Assembly (NCBI RefSeq): GCF_024666615.1
Contig: NZ_CP088297.1
Location: forward strand, 3,638,501-3,702,500
Direction of reading: 5' to 3'
DNA length: 64,000 nucleotides
Origin: Aquabacterium sp. J223
Lineage (GTDB): Bacteria; Pseudomonadota; Gammaproteobacteria; Burkholderiales; Burkholderiaceae_C
Shown: one piece after another, positions 1-8,919 of the stretch
How the letters are laid out: every line of letters starts with the position of its first letter
How positions within the stretch are numbered: the first letter of the stretch is position 1
The notes under the pieces: generated by a model
The model's database searches: none
Seen by the model: the letters and a program-made list of their open reading frames with translations, nothing else
What the model was told of the DNA's origin: nothing
Made by a program: the position numbers and the translations under genes

Positions 1-865
1 GGGCCAGCCGCAGCTCGGGGTGGCGCTGCAGCACCGAGACGCGCAGCGCTTCCAGCGACGCCGGCGGCGCGCCCGGCGGGTCCTCGATGCTGCCGACGAG
101 GCGGAAGTCGGTCGGCAGCGTGGGGCCGACCAGCCGGCGCAGTTCGTTGCGCGCCTGCTGCACGCGCAGCACGGCCGCCTGCACGGCGCGCTGGGCGTTC
201 AGGCGCTCGGTGTCGGCGCGGATCAGCTCGAAGCGCGGCGCCTCGCCGGTGTCCACCCGCACCGCCACCCGGTTGCGGATCTGCTCGGCCAGCGCCAGGT
301 CCTCGCGCGCGTTGCGCGCATCGGCCGCCGCGCGCAGCAGCGCGTAGTAGCGCAGCTGCAGGTCGGTCAGCAGGTCCAGCGAGAAGCTGCCCGCGGCGGC
401 ACGCGAGCCCTCCAGCGACGACTCGGCGACGTTGCGCCGCGCCTCGCGCAGCGCCGGCCGCTCGATCGGCTGCGTGATCGACAGGCTCTGCCCGTTGCCC
501 CCCGCGGCGGCCGGCAGCCGCGCGCGCTGGCGGCCGGTCATCACCTCGATGTCGGGGTTGGGGTAGGCGCCGGCGGTGATGAGGCCGGCCTGCGCCGCGG
601 TGATGCGGGCACGGGCCGCGGCGAGCGCGGGATTGGCCTCCCGCGCCAGGGCGAGCAGGTCGTCGAGCCGGTAGGCCTGGCCGGAGGGCAGGTTGAGCTG
701 GGGCACGACCAGTTCGGGCACCGGACCGAGCGGCGCCGGCGCCGGCATGGCCGGCAGCGGCGGCACCGGGTCGGCCGGCTGGGCCAGGGCGCCGACGGGC
801 AGGAGCAGCGCGGCGACCAGGGCACAGGCCGACCAGGGAAAACGGGACGAACGGCAGGAGCGCAT
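1..865 (-). CDS. TolC-family outer-membrane efflux protein (partial, C-terminus beyond the window)
   Basis: Reading from an ATG at 865 down to base 1 gives 288 uninterrupted residues with no stop, so the gene runs off the left edge. It starts with a signal peptide ending near 'PVGALAQ', then a proline-rich linker, then the first repeat of an outer-membrane efflux protein: helical 'LDDLLALAREANPALAAAR' and a second helical stretch around 'LALAEQIRNRVAVRVDTGEA'. These are typical of CzcC/CusC-type channel subunits of heavy-metal RND pumps, where the protein forms the trimeric exit duct. The matching membrane-fusion and pump genes would lie left of the window, so the substrate cannot be assigned. 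The family is confident; the metal link is inference. Confidence 0.85.
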   Translation of the reverse strand, partial: MRSCRSSRFPWSACALVAALLLPVGALAQPADPVPPLPAMPAPAPLGPVPELVVPQLNLPSGQAYRLDDLLALAREANPALAAARARITAAQAGLITAGAYPNPDIEVMTGRQRARLPAAAGGNGQSLSITQPIERPALREARRNVAESSLEGSRAAAGSFSLDLLTDLQLRYYALLRAAADARNAREDLALAEQIRNRVAVRVDTGEAPRFELIRADTERLNAQRAVQAAVLRVQQARNELRRLVGPTLPTDFRLVGSIEDPPGAPPASLEALRVSVLQRHPELRLA

Positions 866-1056
866 GGGGGGGCGGGACAAGGTTGGGCCGGAGCCCTGCA
901 CGCTTCACGCCACGACCTGCCGAGGGGGCAGTCCGGTGCCGAGCGGTCGAAGGGGCTACGGGCCGCGGCCGCCGCCCGAAGCCTGGGCTGTCGGGACGGC
1001 GGATCGTGACACGCACCGCCGCGCGGGTCACCAGACCGGCGCGGCGGGCAACACCG

Positions 1057-1494
1057 TCAACCCAGGGCGGGCGGGCGCAGCAGCCGCTGCGGCGGCGCGT
1101 TGGGATGGGCCGGGCCCGCGGCCAGCGGCCACGCCTGCGACGGGCGCCCGCCGGCGGCCAGGGCCAGCCCCGGCATGGGGCCGAACTCCGGCGCGTCCAC
1201 CGTCGCCGCCTCCTTTGGAAGGGCCGGGGCCGGCGCCTCGCGCACCGCGCAGGCCGCGACCGTGGCGGTGGTGACCGAGGCGGCCTGGCTCCACGAGGGA
1301 CGCGCCGCAGCGACGGCCGCCGTCGCGCTGGCCGGCTCCGCCGGCAGCAGCGTGCGGCCCGCCCGCGCGCTGCGCGTCGGGCAGTCCGAGGCGGACACCG
1401 CCCACGACAGCAGCGCCAGCAACAGCAGCAGCCCGAGCACCAGCCCCCGGTGGAGACCGGGCGGCAGGCGGCGGGCAGGGTTGGCGAAGGTCAC
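1057..1494 (-). CDS. hypothetical small membrane-anchored proline/alanine-rich protein
   Basis: I do not recognise this gene. From a GTG at 1494 it encodes about 145 residues: a short basic start ('ANPARRLPPGLHRG'), one clear membrane span or signal anchor ('LVLGLLLLLALLSWAVS'), then a low-complexity tail rich in Ala and Pro with two scattered Cys. A longer start at 1578 (also GTG) is possible but adds an unlikely Cys/Arg-rich leader. It lies upstream of the TolC-type gene on the same strand with about 190 bases between them, so it may belong to the same efflux locus. Neither start has a convincing Shine-Dalgarno sequence. It could be a small periplasmic accessory protein or a spurious frame. 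Confidence 0.45.
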   Translation of the reverse strand: MTFANPARRLPPGLHRGLVLGLLLLLALLSWAVSASDCPTRSARAGRTLLPAEPASATAAVAAARPSWSQAASVTTATVAACAVREAPAPALPKEAATVDAPEFGPMPGLALAAGGRPSQAWPLAAGPAHPNAPPQRLLRPPALG

Positions 1495-1676
1495 GAAGGG
1501 AAGGGCTGGAGCGTTGCGGCGGGTGACGGAGCCGGCAACGCAACAACAAGTTCCACGGCAACCACGGGTTTTTACCACGTCGACCCCGACCCAGGGGCGC
1601 AGTCAACCCTTCGAGCGACCGGCCGCCGGCCGCACGCGACCGGTTCCGAGCCCGTCGCCACCCCGGTCGGTCCACC

Positions 1677-2342
1677 TCAGTCGACCCAGGTCACCGCCTG
1701 CTCGATCGGCGCGCGGTCGACCCGGAAGGCGTTCGCCGGGTGGTCGGTCTGCTCATGGCCGAACGAGATGCCGGCCACGACCTGGCGGTCGTCGGCGATG
1801 CCGAGCGACTGGCGCACGAAGGCCGAATCGACCGCCACCGCCGCCTGCGCCACCGCCGCCAGGCCGAGGTGCTGCGCCGCGAGCAGGAAGGTGGCGATGT
1901 AGCCGCCGCAGTCGATGGCGCCGTAGACCCCGAGGTCGCGGGCGGTCGAGACCACCGCCAGGTGCGGCGCGCCGAAGAAGCGGAAGTTCTCCAGGTTCTG
2001 CCGCTGCGCGCCGTCGCGGTCCTCGCGGCCGATGCCGAGGCTTGCATAGAGCCCGAAGCCGCAGGCGCGGCGCCGGTCCTGGTAGGCCCCGCGGTACGCC
2101 AGCGGGAACTCGAGGTCCGGCGCGGCCTCGGCCGGCGAGCGCCCGCGCTGCCGCGCCACGTAGTCGCGCCGCAGGGCGTCGAGCCGGTCGCCCGAGACCA
2201 GGTGCACGTGCCACGGCTGGGTGTTGCACCAGGACGCGGTGCGCTGCGCCAGCGACAGCAGCCGCTCGATGGTCGCGCGCGCAACCGGGTCGGGCCGGAA
2301 CGCCCGGCAGGAATGGCGTTCGGCCAGCAAACGTTCGAGCAC
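1677..2342 (-). CDS. nitroreductase-family protein
   Basis: 221 residues of the nitroreductase fold, which uses FMN and NAD(P)H to reduce nitro groups, quinones or related compounds in the cytoplasm. Family marks visible are the N-terminal 'ERHSCRAFRPDPV' phosphate-binding segment (the usual R-x-R/S-R-F type), 'ASWCNTQPWH' near residue 38 (the Ser-x-x-N-x-Q-P-W motif over the flavin), and the C-terminal 'VVAGISFGHEQ' strand. Length is normal. It is the last gene of the minus-strand run that starts at 8894 and may act on a product of that pathway, but the true substrate cannot be read from sequence. Confidence 0.85.
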   Translation of the reverse strand: MLERLLAERHSCRAFRPDPVARATIERLLSLAQRTASWCNTQPWHVHLVSGDRLDALRRDYVARQRGRSPAEAAPDLEFPLAYRGAYQDRRRACGFGLYASLGIGREDRDGAQRQNLENFRFFGAPHLAVVSTARDLGVYGAIDCGGYIATFLLAAQHLGLAAVAQAAVAVDSAFVRQSLGIADDRQVVAGISFGHEQTDHPANAFRVDRAPIEQAVTWVD

Positions 2343-2423
2343 CTGTGCCTCCGTGTCGGTTGCGGCCGATTCTTGCCGAGCCGCGCCGACCCTGTCCGAC
2401 CCGCCGGGCGGCGGGCCGGCCGG

Positions 2424-3413
2424 TCAGATCGTGACCTTGGCCTTGGCCACGATCTCGGCGAAGTACTTGGTGCTGCGGCGCATGTACTCGTCGAACTGCT
2501 CGGGCGTCGAGCCGGTGACGATGAGGCCGGCCTCCTTCAGCCGCGGCGCCAGCGCCTCCGACCGGATGACCTGGTTCACGTCGGTGACGATCTTGTTGAC
2601 GATCTCGCGCGGCGTGCCCCGCGGCATGCCCAGGCCGGTGTTGCTGGAGAAGTCGAAGTCCGCGAACACCTCGCCGGCGGCGCCGATCTCCGGCGCGCTG
2701 GGGTCGCGTTTGGCCGACATCACCGCGATCGGCTTCAGCCGGCCGTTCTTGACGTGCGGCATGGTGCTGAACAGCGGGTCGATGATGAGGTTGACCCGGT
2801 TCTCGAACACGTCGCCGTAGGCGCCGCCCGCGCCCTTGTACGGGATGTGCGTCATCTCGATGCCGGTCAGCAGGTTGATCTGCTCGCCGGCCAGGTGCAT
2901 GGAGCTGCCGGCACCGGCCGTGGCGTAGGTCAGCTTGCCCTTGTTGGCCTTGCCGTAGGCGATCAGCTCGGCCAGGTTGTTGACACCGAGCTTGGGCGAG
3001 GCCGCCAGCAGGATGTTGCCCAGCACCAGCAGCATGCCCGACAGGTCGCGCTGCGGGTCGAAGGGCATGTCCTTGCGCAGCGCCGGCTGGATGGCCAGCG
3101 AGCCCACCGCCAGGATGCCGAGGGTGTGGCCGTCGGGCGGCGACTTGGCCAGCACGTCGGTGCCGGTGATGGTGCCCGCACCGGGCTTGAACTCGACGAC
3201 GATGGGGGTCTTCCACACCTTGCCGAGTTCGCTCTCGAGCAGCCGCGCGGTCATGTCGAGCGCGCCGCCCGGCACGTTGGGCACGATGATGCGCACGGGG
3301 CCCCGGGGCCAGTTGGCGGCGGCGCCACCCTGGGCCTGCGCGGCCAGCGGCACGCCGGCCGAGGCCGCCAGTCCGGCGGCATGGACCAGCAGGTCGCGTC
3401 GGTTGAGGGTCAT
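2424..3413 (-). CDS. Bug/TctC-family periplasmic substrate-binding protein (1 of 11)
   Basis: 329 residues, the usual Bug length. The N-terminus 'LNRRDLLVHAAG' plus a hydrophobic core ending 'AAQAQ' is an export signal with a twin-arginine look. Mature motifs are 'VRIIVPNVPGGALD' near residue 41, where the carboxylate-binding loop sits in solved Bug structures, and 'HIPYKGAGGAYGDV' in the middle. Bug proteins normally bind a small carboxylate and hand it to a TctA/TctB membrane pair; no such pair is in this window. Second-last gene of the minus-strand run, 138 bases after Bug protein 2. The ligand is probably the substrate of the neighbouring enolase-superfamily enzymes, which is inference only. 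Confidence 0.9.
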   Translation of the reverse strand: MTLNRRDLLVHAAGLAASAGVPLAAQAQGGAAANWPRGPVRIIVPNVPGGALDMTARLLESELGKVWKTPIVVEFKPGAGTITGTDVLAKSPPDGHTLGILAVGSLAIQPALRKDMPFDPQRDLSGMLLVLGNILLAASPKLGVNNLAELIAYGKANKGKLTYATAGAGSSMHLAGEQINLLTGIEMTHIPYKGAGGAYGDVFENRVNLIIDPLFSTMPHVKNGRLKPIAVMSAKRDPSAPEIGAAGEVFADFDFSSNTGLGMPRGTPREIVNKIVTDVNQVIRSEALAPRLKEAGLIVTGSTPEQFDEYMRRSTKYFAEIVAKAKVTI

Positions 3414-3551
3414 TCAGGTCTCCTTCGCGCTCGGGTCAATTCGCCCGGCCCCCCAGTATTGGCGGCGGGGGCCGCGGCGTCGATTGACACATTCGACGAC
3501 CGACGCGCGTTCAGCTTAGGACGCGGCCTCCGGCGGCAGCCCGCCGGCCCG

Positions 3552-4535
3552 TCACTGCAGGCGGATGTTCAGCCGCTTGATCAGCGGCTCGTACGCCGCC
3601 GCCCGCTGCTCGAACTGGCGCCGTGCGCCGGCGCCGTCGAGGAACTCCGCCTCCAGGTACAGGTCCTCGAGGATCTTGCGCACCTCGCGGTCGTCCACGG
3701 CCGCCCGCGTGGCGTCGGCCAGCCGCCGCACCGTCGACGCCGGCGTGCGCGCCGGCACCCAGTAGGTCAGGTAGTCCTTGGCCACCAGGTCGGGGAAGCC
3801 CTGCTCCACCACCGTCGGGATCTCCTTGCGGAACGGCGAGCGGGTCGCCGCCGACACCGCCAGCGCGCGGATGCTGCCGGCGTCGATCTGCTGCGCCGCC
3901 AGCGAGGTCAGCGGCATGATGGCGGCCTGGATCTGCTGGCCGACCAGCGCGGTGAGCTCCGGCGCGATGCCGGCGTAGTGCACCGGCTGCAGGCCATCGT
4001 CCGGCACGCCGGCCACCGACTTGTACAGCTCGAACAGGAAGTGCCCGCCGGAGCCGACCCCGGTGGTGCCGTAGTTCAAGGTGCGGGGATGGCGCAGCGC
4101 GTGCGCGGCCAGCTCCTTCAGGCTGTTCACCGGCAGGTCCTTGTGCACCAGGAACACCACCGGGTAGTTGGCATAGGAGGCCACCGGCGCGAACTCGCTG
4201 AGGAAGGGCGTGGTGATGCGCGGGTTCATCAGGTGGATGAAGCCCAGGCCCTGGCCGGCCGGCGCCAGGATGTCGTGACCGTCGGGTTTGGCGGTCAGCA
4301 GCGACTGCCAGGCCACCACCCCGTTGGCCCCCGGCCGGTTGACCACCACCACCGGCTGGCCCAGGCCGTCCCTGAACTTCTCCACCATCTTGCGGCCGAC
4401 GATGTCCACCGCCCCGCCGGGCGGGAACGGCACCACCAGCTGCAGCGGGCGGTTGGGGAAGCCGTCCGGTGCCTGCGCCGCGGCGGGCAGGAGCGGCGCG
4501 GCCAGCGCCGAGGCGAGAAGGTGTCTGCGTTGCAA
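3552..4535 (-). CDS. Bug/TctC-family periplasmic substrate-binding protein (2 of 11)
   Basis: 327 residues. Signal peptide 'MQRRHLLASALAAPLLPAAAQA', then 'LQLVVPFPPGGAVDIVGRKM' with the P-x-x-P-G-G-x-x-D ligand loop of the family. The central 'YGTTGVGSGGHFLFELYKS' is the second ligand-contact region; the common 'VPYKG' is replaced by 'VHYAG' after a short insertion, so the pocket may differ from that of Bug protein 1. The start lies 33 bases after the enolase-superfamily gene on the same strand, consistent with co-transcription. Two unlike Bug proteins in a row suggest two related ligands rather than redundancy. Confidence 0.9.
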   Translation of the reverse strand: MQRRHLLASALAAPLLPAAAQAPDGFPNRPLQLVVPFPPGGAVDIVGRKMVEKFRDGLGQPVVVVNRPGANGVVAWQSLLTAKPDGHDILAPAGQGLGFIHLMNPRITTPFLSEFAPVASYANYPVVFLVHKDLPVNSLKELAAHALRHPRTLNYGTTGVGSGGHFLFELYKSVAGVPDDGLQPVHYAGIAPELTALVGQQIQAAIMPLTSLAAQQIDAGSIRALAVSAATRSPFRKEIPTVVEQGFPDLVAKDYLTYWVPARTPASTVRRLADATRAAVDDREVRKILEDLYLEAEFLDGAGARRQFEQRAAAYEPLIKRLNIRLQ

Positions 4536-4568
4536 GGTCGTCTCCTGTCGTTGGGGTCGGCCCGCCGC

Positions 4569-5678
4569 TCAGCGCAGCACCGCCACCTGCTGCCGGCGCA
4601 CCCGGTCCATGTCCACCTCGACGCCCAGGCCGGGGCCGTCGGGCACGTGCACCTGGCCCTGGCCGTCGATCTCCAGGTCCTGCACCAGGCCGTGCTTGTT
4701 GTTGGCGTCGGGCAGCAGCACCTCGAAGTACTCGCAGTTGTGGATGGCCGCCGCCACGTGCAGGTTGGCCACGTTGTTCAGCGAGTTGCTGCCGTGGTGG
4801 ATCTCGTAGTTCATGCCGAAGCCCTCGGCCAGGTGCGCCGTCTTCAGCATGGTGGTGATGCCGCCCTTGAAGGCCACGTCGCCGCGCAGGAAGTCGGTGG
4901 CCTGCGCCATCAGCCAGGGGGCGTAGGTGTCGAAGCCGGCGAAGGGCAGCTCGGTGGCCATCAGCGGCACGTCCAGCTTCTGCCGCAGCTTGACGTAGCT
5001 GGGGATCGACCACTCGCCCAGCGGGTCCTCGAACCAGTGGAACTTCAGCGCCTCCAGCGCCCGGCCGACGCGCAGCGCGGTCGGGTAGTCGTAGCTCCAG
5101 CTGGCGTCCAGCATCAGCACGTGGTCGTCGCCGACCGCACGGCGCACCGCCTCGCACACCGCGATGTCCTGCCGCCAGGGGTGCGGCGCGTGGATCTTGT
5201 AGGCCGTCACGCCGCGCGACTTCCAGTGCAGCGCCTCCTCGCAGTAGGAGGCGATGTCGTCGCGCGCCGGCGAGCTGGCGTAGGCCGGCAGGCTGCGGCG
5301 GTAGCCGCCGATCAGCGCGTGGATGGGCAGCCCCGCCGCCTGGCCGGCGATGTCCCACAGCGCGGTGTCCACGGCGCCGACGGTGCGCACGCTGGCCGCC
5401 CGCACCCGCCCCCACATCAGCCGGCCCAGCCGTTCGCGCTGCAGCGGGTCCTGCCCCATCACGATGGGCTTGAGCACGTCGATCAGCCGCTGCACGTCGA
5501 ACTCGGCCGGCGACGTGGGGGAGCCGATGAACGCGCGGCCGACCGGCCCCTCGTCGGTGTGGACCTGCAGCAGACCGAGCTGGCACGAGGGCTTGCTCGA
5601 CGCGACGTGCCGCGAATAGCGCAGCGGCACCAGGCCGTCCCAGGTGAAGACGGTGATCGTGAGGTCGGTGATCTTCAT
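4569..5678 (-). CDS. enolase-superfamily (mandelate racemase/muconate lactonizing) enzyme
   Basis: 369 residues with a capping domain (about 1-125) and a beta-barrel. Metal ligands look complete: Asp191 ('LMLDASW'), Glu217 ('WFEDP') and Glu243 ('ATELPF'). The acid/base site is 'YKIHAP' (Lys161-x-His163) instead of the usual Lys-x-Lys, and a His pair follows at 'EIHHGSNS' (about 294-295). The family removes a proton alpha to a carboxylate to racemise, cyclise or dehydrate; sugar-acid dehydration is the commonest outcome. It lies between Bug protein 3, 21 bases upstream, and Bug protein 2, so the ligand of those proteins may be its substrate. The exact reaction is not determined. Confidence 0.9.
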   Translation of the reverse strand: MKITDLTITVFTWDGLVPLRYSRHVASSKPSCQLGLLQVHTDEGPVGRAFIGSPTSPAEFDVQRLIDVLKPIVMGQDPLQRERLGRLMWGRVRAASVRTVGAVDTALWDIAGQAAGLPIHALIGGYRRSLPAYASSPARDDIASYCEEALHWKSRGVTAYKIHAPHPWRQDIAVCEAVRRAVGDDHVLMLDASWSYDYPTALRVGRALEALKFHWFEDPLGEWSIPSYVKLRQKLDVPLMATELPFAGFDTYAPWLMAQATDFLRGDVAFKGGITTMLKTAHLAEGFGMNYEIHHGSNSLNNVANLHVAAAIHNCEYFEVLLPDANNKHGLVQDLEIDGQGQVHVPDGPGLGVEVDMDRVRRQQVAVLR

Positions 5679-5699
5679 GTGTCCTGCCAGTGCCGGTTG

Positions 5700-6689
5700 T
5701 CAGTCCTCGGCGGTGAAGCCGGTGGAGCGGACCACGTCGCGGTAGCGCTCCCAGGTCGTGCGGTACAGCGCGGCGAAGTCCTCGGGGCTGTTGAGGTCGA
5801 TGTCGATGCCCAGGTTCTGCAGCGCCGCCGTGCCGGCCGGCGCGCGCACGATGTCGCCCACCAGCGCGTTCAGCCGCGCCACCACCTCGCGTGGTGTCTT
5901 CGCCGGCGCCACCAGGCCGGACCAGTCGTCGAAGACCACGTCCCAGCCCAGCTCCTGCATGGACGGCACGTCGGGCGTGAATCGGCTGCGCTGCCGGGTG
6001 GTGGTGGCCAGCAGGCGCAGCCGCCCTTCCTTCACGTGCGGCAGCACCTCCGACAGCGGCGTCACCACCGACGCGATGTGCCCGCCCAGGGCGTCGGTGA
6101 CCGACGGCGCGCCGCCCTTGTACGGCACCATGCGCAGCGGCGCGCCCGAACGCCGCGCGAACATCACGCCGGCGAAGTGCTGGCCGCCGCCGGCCGGCGC
6201 GCCGTAGGTGGCCGCATCCGGGTGGGCCTTGCACCAGGCGACGAATTCCTGCGCGGTGCGCACCGACGCCGGCACTGCCGGCCCCACCGAGAGCCCCAGC
6301 GCGCCCTTGCTGGTGGTGGCCACCGGGGTGAAGTCGGCCAGCGCGTCGTAGGGCAGCTTCCTGTAGATGTGCGGGAAGATGGCCAGCGGGAAGGCCGGCG
6401 TGAACAGCAGCACGCTGCCGTCGGCCGGCGCGTCCTTGACGTACGCGGCGCCGAGCCGGCCGCTGCCGCCGACCCGGTTGTCGACGATCACCGTCTCGGC
6501 ATATCGGCCTCGCAGTCCCTCCGCGATGACCCGCGCGGCCACGTCGGTGCCGCCGCCGGCCGGAAAGCCCACCACGAGGGTGAGCTGCCGCAGCAGCGGC
6601 GGTGCCGCCTGGGCTCGGGCGTCGAGGGCCATCGCCGACAGCGCGAGGCTGCCGCCGACCGATTGAAGGAGCTGGCGTCGGGTGGTCAT
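5700..6689 (-). CDS. Bug/TctC-family periplasmic substrate-binding protein (3 of 11)
   Basis: 329 residues from the ATG at 6689. A start seven codons upstream at 6710 would overlap the preceding gene and put extra residues before the signal peptide, so it is not preferred. The signal 'MTTRRQLLQSVGGSLALS' has a twin-arginine flavour. Motifs are 'TLVVGFPAGGGTDVAARV' and 'MVPYKGGAPSVTDALGGH'. A Glu-Asp C-terminus ('STGFTAED') is typical of these proteins. The gene lies between the D-2-hydroxyacid dehydrogenase and the first enolase-superfamily gene, which fits a hydroxy-acid or sugar-acid ligand (inferred). Confidence 0.9.
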   Translation of the reverse strand: MTTRRQLLQSVGGSLALSAMALDARAQAAPPLLRQLTLVVGFPAGGGTDVAARVIAEGLRGRYAETVIVDNRVGGSGRLGAAYVKDAPADGSVLLFTPAFPLAIFPHIYRKLPYDALADFTPVATTSKGALGLSVGPAVPASVRTAQEFVAWCKAHPDAATYGAPAGGGQHFAGVMFARRSGAPLRMVPYKGGAPSVTDALGGHIASVVTPLSEVLPHVKEGRLRLLATTTRQRSRFTPDVPSMQELGWDVVFDDWSGLVAPAKTPREVVARLNALVGDIVRAPAGTAALQNLGIDIDLNSPEDFAALYRTTWERYRDVVRSTGFTAED

Positions 6690-6702
6690 GCGGTCTCCTG
6701 CG

Positions 6703-7677
6703 TCAATCACCGGACACGACGTGCAGCAGCGGCTCGCCCGCCGTCAGCCGTCGCAGGTTCTCGCCCACGCCTTCGGCCAGGCGCAGCACGCTGTGCGGGC
6801 TGCCGGCGCCGGCGTAGTGCGGCGAGATGAGCACGTTGGGGCAGTCCCACAGCGGGTCGTCGGCGGGCAGCGGCTCGGGGTCGGTGACGTCCAGCGCCGC
6901 GCCGCCCAGCCGCCCGCTGTGCAGCGCCTCGCACAGCGCCGCCTGGTCGATCACCCCGCCCCGCGCCACGTTGACCAGCAGGCCGCCCGGCTTGCAGGCG
7001 GCGAAGGCCGCGCGGTCGAGCAGCCGCGTGGTCTGCGGCGTCAGCGCGATCGCCACCACCGTCGCGTCGGCCACGGCCAGCGCGTCGTGCAGGCGCGCCA
7101 GCGGCAGCGCCTCGTCGACCAGGCCGTCGGGCCGCGCGGTGCGCGACACGCTGACGATGCGCATGTCGAAGGCGCGCGCCCGCTTCGCCAGCGCCCGGCC
7201 GATGTGGCCGTACCCCACCACCACCAGCGTGCCGCCCTCCAGCGAACGGGCGCGCGGCGCGACCAGCGTGCGGTCGAAGGCACGGCGGGCCATCACGCTG
7301 CCGACCAGGTCGGGCACGCGGCGGACCATGGCCAGCAGCAGCGCCATCGCGTGTTCGGCCACCGCGGGCGACACGCCGCCGCCGGCGTAGCTGACGGTCA
7401 CGCCCTCGGGCCAGCCGAGCTCTTCGTAGCCCTCGCGGCCGGCGGTGGTGAAGTGCAGCCAGCGCACGCTGCGGGCCGGGCCGCGCAGCGTGGCGAAGAC
7501 CTGCCGCGCCTCGTCCTGCGGGCCGTGCGCCAGCACCAGGCCGGTGGCGCCAGGCAGCGCCTGCAGCGTCTCGTCGAGCTCGGTGGTCACCTGCAGTTCG
7601 ACGCCCGGCACCCGCTTCACCGCGTCGACGATCTCGTCGCGGCCGAGCTTCATGCGGGCCCAGTAGACGATGCGCAT
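6703..7677 (-). CDS. D-2-hydroxyacid dehydrogenase (NAD-dependent)
   Basis: 324 residues of the D-isomer-specific 2-hydroxyacid dehydrogenase family, which interconverts 2-oxo acids and D-2-hydroxy acids with NAD(P)H. The Rossmann glycine motif 'VVGYGHIGRAL' lies near residue 150. The catalytic set is visible: Arg in 'NVARGGVID', Glu in 'DPEPLPADDPLWD' and His in 'ISPHYAG'. The ATG at 7677 was chosen because 'MRIVYWARMK' begins the first strand and a GAGG-type ribosome site precedes it. The gene follows the second enolase-superfamily gene by 23 bases, so the two probably act on one pathway, for example dehydration of an aldonate and then reduction of the keto-acid. Confidence 0.88.
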   Translation of the reverse strand: MRIVYWARMKLGRDEIVDAVKRVPGVELQVTTELDETLQALPGATGLVLAHGPQDEARQVFATLRGPARSVRWLHFTTAGREGYEELGWPEGVTVSYAGGGVSPAVAEHAMALLLAMVRRVPDLVGSVMARRAFDRTLVAPRARSLEGGTLVVVGYGHIGRALAKRARAFDMRIVSVSRTARPDGLVDEALPLARLHDALAVADATVVAIALTPQTTRLLDRAAFAACKPGGLLVNVARGGVIDQAALCEALHSGRLGGAALDVTDPEPLPADDPLWDCPNVLISPHYAGAGSPHSVLRLAEGVGENLRRLTAGEPLLHVVSGD

Positions 7678-7700
7678 GGGAAGGCTCCTCGGTCGGAAGG

Positions 7701-8894
7701 TCAGCGGCCGCGCGGCGGTCGGGCCCGCAGCGCGTCCTCGTCGAGGTCGCTGCCCCAGCCCGGCCGGTCGGGCACGCGCATCGCGCCGTCGACCACCTCG
7801 GGCGGATGGGTCAGGAAGTCGCGCGTCCACGGCGCCTCGTCCACCCGCAGCTCCATGATGCGCAGGTTGGGCGCCGCGGCGCTGAGGTGCAGGCTCATCA
7901 GGCTGCCCAGCGCGCCCACCGGGTTGTGCGGCGCCATGGTGGTCTCGTAGGCGTCGGCGAAGGCGGCGATGCGGGCCGACTGCCAGACCCCGTTCCACAT
8001 CGGGTCGACGATGCAGGTGTCCACCGTCTGCTGGTCGATGAACGGCCGGTACTGGCCGATGCCGTGCAGCGACTCCAGCGAGGCGATGGGCACCCGGGTG
8101 TGGCGGCGGATCAGCGCCAGCGCCTGCGGGTCGGGCGTGTCGAGCTCCAGCCACGACAGGTTGAGGGGCTCCAGCCGCTGCGCGATGCGCAGGTAGCCCT
8201 CCGTGCGCTGGCTGAAGCTCAGGTCCAGCATCAGCCCCACGTCGGGCCCCACCGCCTCGCGGTAGGCGGTCATCTGCTCGACGATGGCGCCGACCTGCCG
8301 GTCGGAGAGCGAGCGGTCGAGGAACCCCGGCGCGATGCGGAAGCCGCCGTTGAAGAAGGTGGGCTCCTCGCCGTCGAAGAACACCGGGTTGGTCTTCACC
8401 GCGCGATAGCCCTGGGCCACCGCCTGCCGCGCCACGTCGGCCAGGTCCTGCAGGGTGCGGACGGGCGGGCAGCCCAGCACCTCGGTGTAGAAGCGCTTGC
8501 GCGGGCCGACGCGGAAGCTGCCGCAATGGGTCCAGTACACCGGCACCCGGTCGCGCAGCGGGCCGCCGAGCAGCGTGTGCACCGGCAGGCCGGCCGCCTT
8601 GCCGGCGATGTCCAGGCAGGCGTTCTCGATGGCCGCGACGGCCTGGTGCGCCAGCCCGCCGGCCGACAGCCGCGTGGTGGCGAGCAGGCTCTCGCTGACG
8701 CGCCCAAACTGGCGCGGGTCCATGCCGATGGCCGCCCGGGCCAGGTCCTGGATCAGCGGGTCGATGCGCGTCAGCGCGAAGCTGTCGTAGTACTCCGACC
8801 AGCCGACCAGCCCTTCGTCGGTGGTGACCTTGAGGTAGGAGCACACCCGGTAGCCGCCATCGGCATGCAGGCTCTGGACGTCGACGATCTTCAT
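7701..8894 (-). CDS. enolase-superfamily enzyme with altered active-site residues
   Basis: 397 residues. The fold is clear from 'ADGGYRVCSYLKVTTDEGLVG' at the start and 'IAAFADAYETTMAPHN' near the end, but catalytic positions depart from the usual pattern: 'AVKTNP' gives Lys167-x-Asn169 rather than Lys-x-Lys, 'LMLDLSF' has Asp224, the second ligand region is 'WLELDT' (Glu250) rather than W-x-E-E/D-P, and the third is 'ASLESLHG' (Glu274). His323 lies in 'MAPHN'. It is the closest relative in the window of the frameshifted gene at 12393-13591, which shares nearly all these changes. First gene of the minus-strand run; a 16-bp inverted repeat lies just upstream at 8920-8935. Confidence 0.88.
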   Translation of the reverse strand: MKIVDVQSLHADGGYRVCSYLKVTTDEGLVGWSEYYDSFALTRIDPLIQDLARAAIGMDPRQFGRVSESLLATTRLSAGGLAHQAVAAIENACLDIAGKAAGLPVHTLLGGPLRDRVPVYWTHCGSFRVGPRKRFYTEVLGCPPVRTLQDLADVARQAVAQGYRAVKTNPVFFDGEEPTFFNGGFRIAPGFLDRSLSDRQVGAIVEQMTAYREAVGPDVGLMLDLSFSQRTEGYLRIAQRLEPLNLSWLELDTPDPQALALIRRHTRVPIASLESLHGIGQYRPFIDQQTVDTCIVDPMWNGVWQSARIAAFADAYETTMAPHNPVGALGSLMSLHLSAAAPNLRIMELRVDEAPWTRDFLTHPPEVVDGAMRVPDRPGWGSDLDEDALRARPPRGR

Positions 8895-8919
8895 GGCGAG
8901 CGGCTAGGGGTTTCTGTTG

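Noticed and set aside
1740-6830. A plus-strand open frame of about 1,696 codons
   Set aside because: It is antisense to six well-supported genes and has no domain sense; long empty frames are common in very GC-rich DNA.
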